The notes below the pieces were generated by a model that had not been told where the DNA came from, searched no databases, and saw nothing but the letters and a program-made list of their open reading frames with translations. Positions 21,276 to 25,265 of a DNA stretch of 25,265 bases are shown here, piece by piece. How positions within the stretch are numbered: position 1 is the first letter of the stretch; each line of letters starts with the position of its first letter. The stretch comes from CAZGTQ01 sp964528575 (GTDB lineage Bacteria > Planctomycetota > UBA1135 > GCA-002686595), in the NCBI GenBank assembly GCA_964528575.1, contig CAZGTQ010000389.1, positions 1-25,265 of the forward strand. Reading direction: 5' to 3'. The position numbers were made by a program, and so were the translations under genes.

Positions 21276-22703
21276 ATGCACGTGGACGGCGAGTGGATCG
21301 GCGCGGCGTCCGGCGAGACGTACGACGCGATCGATCCCGCGCGCGGCGAGCCGTTCGGACGCGTCCCCAAGGGCGGGCGCGAGGACGCGCGGCGCGCGAT
21401 CGCGGCGGCGGAGCGGGCTCAGCGCGAGTGGGCGCGCGTGCCGCTGTGGGAGCGCGCGGACGCTTGCATCCGCGTCGGCGCGGTGCTCGAGCGGCGCTCC
21501 GACGAGCTCGCCGACGTGCTGTGCCGCGAGCTGGGCAAGCCGCGCCACAGCGAGGCGAAGATCGAGGCGGAGGCGTTCGTGCCGGTCTTCTACCGCCAGG
21601 CGGCGGAGCTGGGACGCTACCTCGAGAGCCCCTCGTTCCTCGGGCGCGACCCGCACAAGCGGCTCGTCACCGGGCGCCGGCCGCGCGGCGTCGTCGCGGT
21701 GATCACGCCGTGGAACTTCCCGGCGATGATCCCGAGCGAGTACATCCCCTACGCGCTCGTCATGGGCAACGCGGTCGTCTGGACGCCCGCTCCCACCGCC
21801 GCGTTCACCGCCGAGCTCTTGATGCAGTGCTACGAGGAGGCGGGGCTGCCGCGCGGGCTCGTCAACATGGTCACCGGGCCCGGCGCCGAGGTCGGCGACG
21901 AGCTCGTCGTGAGCCCGGGCACCCACGCGATCGCAATGACCGGCAGCAGCGCGACCGGCGAGCTCATCTCGCAGCGCGCGGGACTCAAGCCGCGGCTGCT
22001 CGAGCTCGGCGGCAACGGACCGGCGATCGTGCTGCCCGACGCGGATCCGGCGCGCGCAGCGGCGGTGATCGCCGACGCGTGCTTCTTCGCGGCGGGGCAG
22101 GTGTGCTCGGCGGCCGAGCGGATCCTCGTCGCCGACAACCTGCGCGACGAGCTCGTCGAGAACCTCGTCGCGCAGAGCGAGAAGTGGGTCCAGGGCGACG
22201 TGTGGGACGAGCGCGTGAACCTCGGGCCGCAGAACAACAGCGCCGTCGTCGAGAAGATGGCGGCGCACGTCGCGGACGCGCAGAACAAGGGCGCGACGGT
22301 CGTCGCGGGCGGCGGGCGGCCCGCGGGGCTCTCCGGCTTCTTCCACGAGCCGACGGTGCTCGTCGACTTCAGCCTCGACAGCCTCGTCAACACCGAGGAG
22401 ACGTTCGGACCGATCGCGCCCGTGCGCTCGTTCTCGAGCGAGGACGACGCGTGGGAAGCGATCGCGTCCTGCGACCTCGGCCTCGTGGCGTCGGTGTTCA
22501 CCGAGAACCTGAACGAGGCGTGGAAGTGGGCCGAGCGGCTGCGTACGGGCGTCGTCGTCGTGAACGACAACTCGAACTACTGGGAGCCGCACGTACCGTT
22601 CGGCGGCATGGCCGGCACGCGCAGCGGCGTCGGCCGCCTCGGCGGCCGGCAAGCGCTCGAGTTCATGAGCGACCTGCAGACGATCGCGTTCCACGTGTCG
22701 TGA
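21276..22703 (+). CDS. aldehyde dehydrogenase family protein
   Basis: A 475-residue cytosolic NAD(P)-dependent aldehyde dehydrogenase. Seen: PWNF with the catalytic Asn at about 147, MTGSSATGE in the Rossmann fold, LLELGGNGP with the general-base Glu at about 243, GQVCSA with the nucleophile Cys at about 277, and EETFGPIAPV near the C-terminus. The cofactor-binding block that usually reads KP-A-E/S is TPAPTA here, so the Lys that contacts the ribose or phosphate is replaced by Thr. This is seen in some ALDH subgroups, and cofactor preference is uncertain. Substrate is not fixed by sequence. The GTGA overlap with an L-threonine aldolase downstream makes acetaldehyde from threonine a sensible candidate. 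An alternative TTG start lies 15 bases upstream. Confidence 0.9.
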   Translation: MHVDGEWIGAASGETYDAIDPARGEPFGRVPKGGREDARRAIAAAERAQREWARVPLWERADACIRVGAVLERRSDELADVLCRELGKPRHSEAKIEAEAFVPVFYRQAAELGRYLESPSFLGRDPHKRLVTGRRPRGVVAVITPWNFPAMIPSEYIPYALVMGNAVVWTPAPTAAFTAELLMQCYEEAGLPRGLVNMVTGPGAEVGDELVVSPGTHAIAMTGSSATGELISQRAGLKPRLLELGGNGPAIVLPDADPARAAAVIADACFFAAGQVCSAAERILVADNLRDELVENLVAQSEKWVQGDVWDERVNLGPQNNSAVVEKMAAHVADAQNKGATVVAGGGRPAGLSGFFHEPTVLVDFSLDSLVNTEETFGPIAPVRSFSSEDDAWEAIASCDLGLVASVFTENLNEAWKWAERLRTGVVVVNDNSNYWEPHVPFGGMAGTRSGVGRLGGRQALEFMSDLQTIAFHVS

Positions 22704-23734
22704 GCGAGCGCGGCTTCGTCAGCGACAACGCGTCGGGCGTGCACCCCGCCGTGCTCGCGGCGATCGAGCGCGCGAACGTCGGCCACGCGACCGCGTACGG
22801 CGCGGACCCGTGGACGGAGCGCGCGGTCGAGCGGCTGCGCGAGGCGTTCGCGCGGCCGTCGGCCGAGGTGCTCCTGACGTTCGGCGGGACGGGCGCGAAC
22901 GTCGTCGCGCTCGCCGCGCTCGTGCGCCCGTTCCAGTCGGTGCTGTGCGCGCGCAGCGCGCACCTGTGGCGCGACGAGTGCGCGGCGCCCGAGCGCTTCC
23001 TCGGGGCCAAGCTCGTGCCGCTCGAGGACGCGGGCGGGAAGCTGACGCCCGACGCGGTCGAGCGCGGCCTCGAGCGCACCGAGGGCGTGCACCACGCCCA
23101 GCCGCGCGTGGTCTCGATCGCGCAGGCGACCGAGTGGGGCACGGTGTACACGCCCGACGAGACGCGCGCTCTCGCGGAGCTGGCGCACGCGCGCGCGCTC
23201 GTGCTGCACGTCGACGGCGCGCGGCTGGCGAACGCGGCGGCGCGGCTCGGGACGTCGCTCGCGGCGCTGACGAGCGAGGCCGGCGTGGACGTCGTCTCGT
23301 TCGGCGGGACGAAGAACGGGCTGCTCGCGGGCGAGGCGGTGCTGTTCCTCGAGCCCGCCCTCGCCGCGGAGGCGCCGTTCCACCGCAAGCAGGCGGCGCA
23401 GCTCCCCTCGAAGATGCGCTTCGTCGCGGCGCAGCTCGAGGCGCTCCTCGAGGGCGAGCTGTGGCGCGCGAACGCCGAGCGGGCGAACGCGATGGCGCGA
23501 CTGCTCGCCGAGCGCGCCCGCGAGCTGCCCGGCGTCGAGATCGTGCAGCCGGTCGAGACGAACGCGGTGTTCGCGCGGCTGCCGGCGCGCTGCGTCGCAG
23601 CGCTGCGCGAACGCGTCCCGTTCGCCCTGTGGGACGAGCGCCGCTCGATCGCGCGCTGGATGACGTCGTTCGACACGACCGAGGAGGACGTCGCGCGGCT
23701 GATCGCGGCGGCGCGCGACGTGCTCGCGCGCTGA
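22700..23734 (+). CDS. ltaE: L-threonine aldolase (low-specificity, PLP-dependent)
   Basis: A 344-residue PLP fold-type I enzyme cleaving L-threonine or L-allo-threonine to glycine and acetaldehyde. Landmarks follow the family: SDNASGVHPAVLAAI at 8-22, FGGTGAN at 61-67 (phosphate-binding loop), SAHLWRDECAAPE at 86-98 with the ring-stacking His88, AQATEWGTVYT at 141-151, HVDGARL at 170-176 with Asp172 for the pyridine nitrogen, and SFGGTKNG at 200-207 with the Schiff-base Lys205. Length is typical. The start is GTG 22700, overlapping the aldehyde dehydrogenase stop as GTGA. Beta-eliminating-lyase relatives cannot be fully excluded, but the motif set fits threonine aldolase best. It converges on the regulator gene ending at 23784 with only 49 bp between. 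Confidence 0.9.
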   Translation: MSERGFVSDNASGVHPAVLAAIERANVGHATAYGADPWTERAVERLREAFARPSAEVLLTFGGTGANVVALAALVRPFQSVLCARSAHLWRDECAAPERFLGAKLVPLEDAGGKLTPDAVERGLERTEGVHHAQPRVVSIAQATEWGTVYTPDETRALAELAHARALVLHVDGARLANAAARLGTSLAALTSEAGVDVVSFGGTKNGLLAGEAVLFLEPALAAEAPFHRKQAAQLPSKMRFVAAQLEALLEGELWRANAERANAMARLLAERARELPGVEIVQPVETNAVFARLPARCVAALRERVPFALWDERRSIARWMTSFDTTEEDVARLIAAARDVLAR

Positions 23735-23783
23735 CGCAGCATCGTGCCCCAGGAGCGCGGCGGCGTGACGCGGCGTCGCTCGC

Positions 23784-25244
23784 TCAGCGCGTGTAGTCCT
23801 CCTTGCGCAGGTCGTGCGCCTTCAGCTTGTCGTACAGCGAGCGAGGTGCGATGCCGGCCAGGCTCGCGACCTCGCCGACGCGACCGCGCGTGCGCTCGAG
23901 CAGCGCCTCGAGATACTCGCGCTCGAAACGCGCCGTCGCGTCGCGCTTCGCCTCGCGCAACGGGCGGCCCAGGTCCTCGTCGGTGACGAGCGCGCGCGCG
24001 GAGGCGCCCACCGGCAGTTGGACCGGCGCAGTCACCGCGTCGGGCTCGCCGCGCGCGATCGCGACCGGCAGGTCCTCGCGCTCGATGCGTTTCGTGCGGC
24101 ACATCACGACCGCGTGCTCGACGGCGTTGACGAGCTCGCGGACGTTGCCGGGCCAGGCCCAGCGCTCCATCGCGTCGATCGCCGCCTCGGAGATGCCCTC
24201 GACGTCGCGCCGGCCGAGCAGGCCGCGGAAGTGATGGATCATCGAGCCGACGAGGTCGGGGATGTCGACCGCGCGCTCGCGCAGCGGCGGGATGCGCAGG
24301 CAGACGACGTTGAGCCGGTAGTAGAGGTCCTGGCGGAAGTCGCCGCTGCGCACCGCTTCGCCCAGCTCGCGGTTCGTCGCCGCCATCACGCGCACGTTGG
24401 TCGGCACGCGCTCCTCGCTGCCGACGCGCTGCACCCGGCGGCGCTGGAGCACCGTGAGGAGCTTGACCTGCAGGTGGATCGGCATGTCGCCGATCTCGTC
24501 GAGGAAGATCGTGCCGCCGTCGGCCTGCTCGAAGCGGCCGCGCTTGCGCTTGCTCGCGCCCGTGAACGCGCCCGCCTCGTGGCCGAACAGCTCGCTCTCG
24601 AGGAGCTGCTCGGGGATCGCGCCGCAGTTGACGCTGACGAAGGGGCCCGTGCGCCGCGCGCCCTCGTTGTGGATCGCGCGCGCGAGTCGCTCCTTGCCGA
24701 CGCCGGTCTCCCCCGTGATCAGCAACGACGAGTCGGTCTCGACAACGCGGCCGACGAGATCGAGGAAGTCGCGCATCGCGGAGCTGCGCGAGCGGAAATC
24801 GGCGAGCCGCGCCTCGGGCTCGGCGCCGCCCGCGTGCGGGCCCGCGAGCCCGCCCTCGAGCTCCGCGCCCGCGAGCGCCTCGACCGTCGCGCGGATGTCG
24901 CTGTCCGAGTCCGACGCCGCGACGATCCCTGCGGCGCCGGCCGCGAGCACGCCCGCGCGCGCCGCCGCGTCGTCGTCCTCGTGGAACACGACCACGCCCG
25001 GCGTCGTCTCGCGGTGCGTGTAGCGGTCGACGACGCGCAGGTCCTCGGGCCGCATCCGCGAGCGGCGCACGACGAGCAGGTCCGCGCCGGCGGTCCCCTC
25101 CGCGCGCAGCGGGTCGCCGCCCGGCTCGACCACCCGGATGTCGAGCTCCGAGCCCGCGAGCGCCCGCGCCAGCCGGCGCCGCACGTCCTCGTCCTCGACC
25201 GCGACCACGACGCGCGCCCGGCGGCTCCTCGGATCGGTGCTCAC
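23784..25244 (-). CDS. sigma-54-dependent transcriptional activator with degenerate receiver domain
   Basis: A 486-residue NtrC-type activator. Residues about 10-125 have the receiver fold pattern, with an acidic cluster EDED at 17-20, but the phospho-acceptor region reads DLLVVRRSRM (Arg for Asp), the usual Thr/Ser is His in VVVFHED, and the usual Lys is Ala in GIVAAS, so phosphorylation is unlikely. The AAA+ domain is intact: Walker A GETGVGKE 178-185, GAFTGA 225-230 for sigma-54 contact, Walker B GGTIFLDE 243-250, and WPGNVREL 364-371. A Fis-type HTH ends the protein (GRVGEVASLAGIAPRSLYDKL, about 455-474). No partner kinase is in the window. GTG 25244 has GGAGGT touching it with no spacer, and the frame stays open to the window edge, so the true start may lie outside. 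Confidence 0.9.
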   Translation of the reverse strand: MSTDPRSRRARVVVAVEDEDVRRRLARALAGSELDIRVVEPGGDPLRAEGTAGADLLVVRRSRMRPEDLRVVDRYTHRETTPGVVVFHEDDDAAARAGVLAAGAAGIVAASDSDSDIRATVEALAGAELEGGLAGPHAGGAEPEARLADFRSRSSAMRDFLDLVGRVVETDSSLLITGETGVGKERLARAIHNEGARRTGPFVSVNCGAIPEQLLESELFGHEAGAFTGASKRKRGRFEQADGGTIFLDEIGDMPIHLQVKLLTVLQRRRVQRVGSEERVPTNVRVMAATNRELGEAVRSGDFRQDLYYRLNVVCLRIPPLRERAVDIPDLVGSMIHHFRGLLGRRDVEGISEAAIDAMERWAWPGNVRELVNAVEHAVVMCRTKRIEREDLPVAIARGEPDAVTAPVQLPVGASARALVTDEDLGRPLREAKRDATARFEREYLEALLERTRGRVGEVASLAGIAPRSLYDKLKAHDLRKEDYTR

Positions 25245-25265
25245 ACCTCCGACCCTATCGGTAGA

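Noticed and set aside
18533..21370. Minus-strand open frame of about 945 codons opposite the lipoprotein gene
   Set aside because: It shows His/Arg/Ala/Asp-rich shadow composition and no domain, while the plus strand has a signal peptide and recognisable repeats.
23727..23791. Matching CGCGCTGA / TCAGCGCG at the ends of the two convergent genes as a terminator
   Set aside because: The arms contain the two stop codons and are about 50 bases apart. The symmetry comes from similar final codons rather than a compact hairpin.

Overview
The window is very GC-rich (roughly 70 percent by eye), densely coded DNA from what looks like a planctomycete. The evidence for that lineage is a Tat-exported Gfo/Idh/MocA oxidoreductase and a Tat-exported sugar isomerase/epimerase, a DUF1111-type di-haem protein, several large secreted beta-rich proteins sharing a C-terminal module, and a sigma-54 activator. 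This is inference from family content; there is no rRNA or other marker gene. I see no tRNA, rRNA, CRISPR array, integrase or transposase gene.

Layout. 43-1829 (minus): cdsA and a diacylglycerol-kinase-like lipid kinase, translationally coupled. 1892-3187 (plus): Tat-exported Gfo/Idh/MocA protein. 3171-5949 (minus): two tandem paralogous secreted proteins followed by a coupled cytosolic alpha/beta hydrolase. 6031-6153: a 52-bp-arm, nearly perfect nested palindrome with an extra 18-bp tandem unit, ending one base from the stop of the next gene. 6154-7751 (minus): a di-haem peroxidase-like protein and a 64-residue CPXCG zinc-ribbon protein. 7871-8782 (plus): Tat-exported sugar isomerase/epimerase-like TIM barrel. 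8958-12676 (minus): two tandem paralogous secreted beta-helix proteins, each followed by the same 50-bp repeat. 12982-15276 (plus): secreted Asp-box beta-propeller protein, ending at a strong convergent hairpin. 15332-16981 (minus), 17040-18977 (plus) and 19181-21175 (plus): three exported or membrane-anchored carboxypeptidase-regulatory-like proteins, the last two tandem paralogs. 21276-23734 (plus): aldehyde dehydrogenase coupled to L-threonine aldolase. 23784-25244 (minus): sigma-54 activator with a degenerate receiver domain.

The genes do not form one pathway. Most of the middle 17 kb is cell-envelope or secreted protein of unknown task, shaped by local tandem duplication. Two small metabolic units are legible: phosphatidic acid to CDP-diacylglycerol, and threonine to glycine plus acetaldehyde to acetate. 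The most interesting unexplained items are the shared C-terminal module whose five carriers all end in an alternating hydrophobic strand closed by proline, the nested palindromic element, and the repeat blocks trailing the beta-helix genes. All four coupled gene pairs overlap by four bases through a non-ATG codon (TTGA, GTGA, CTGA, GTGA).
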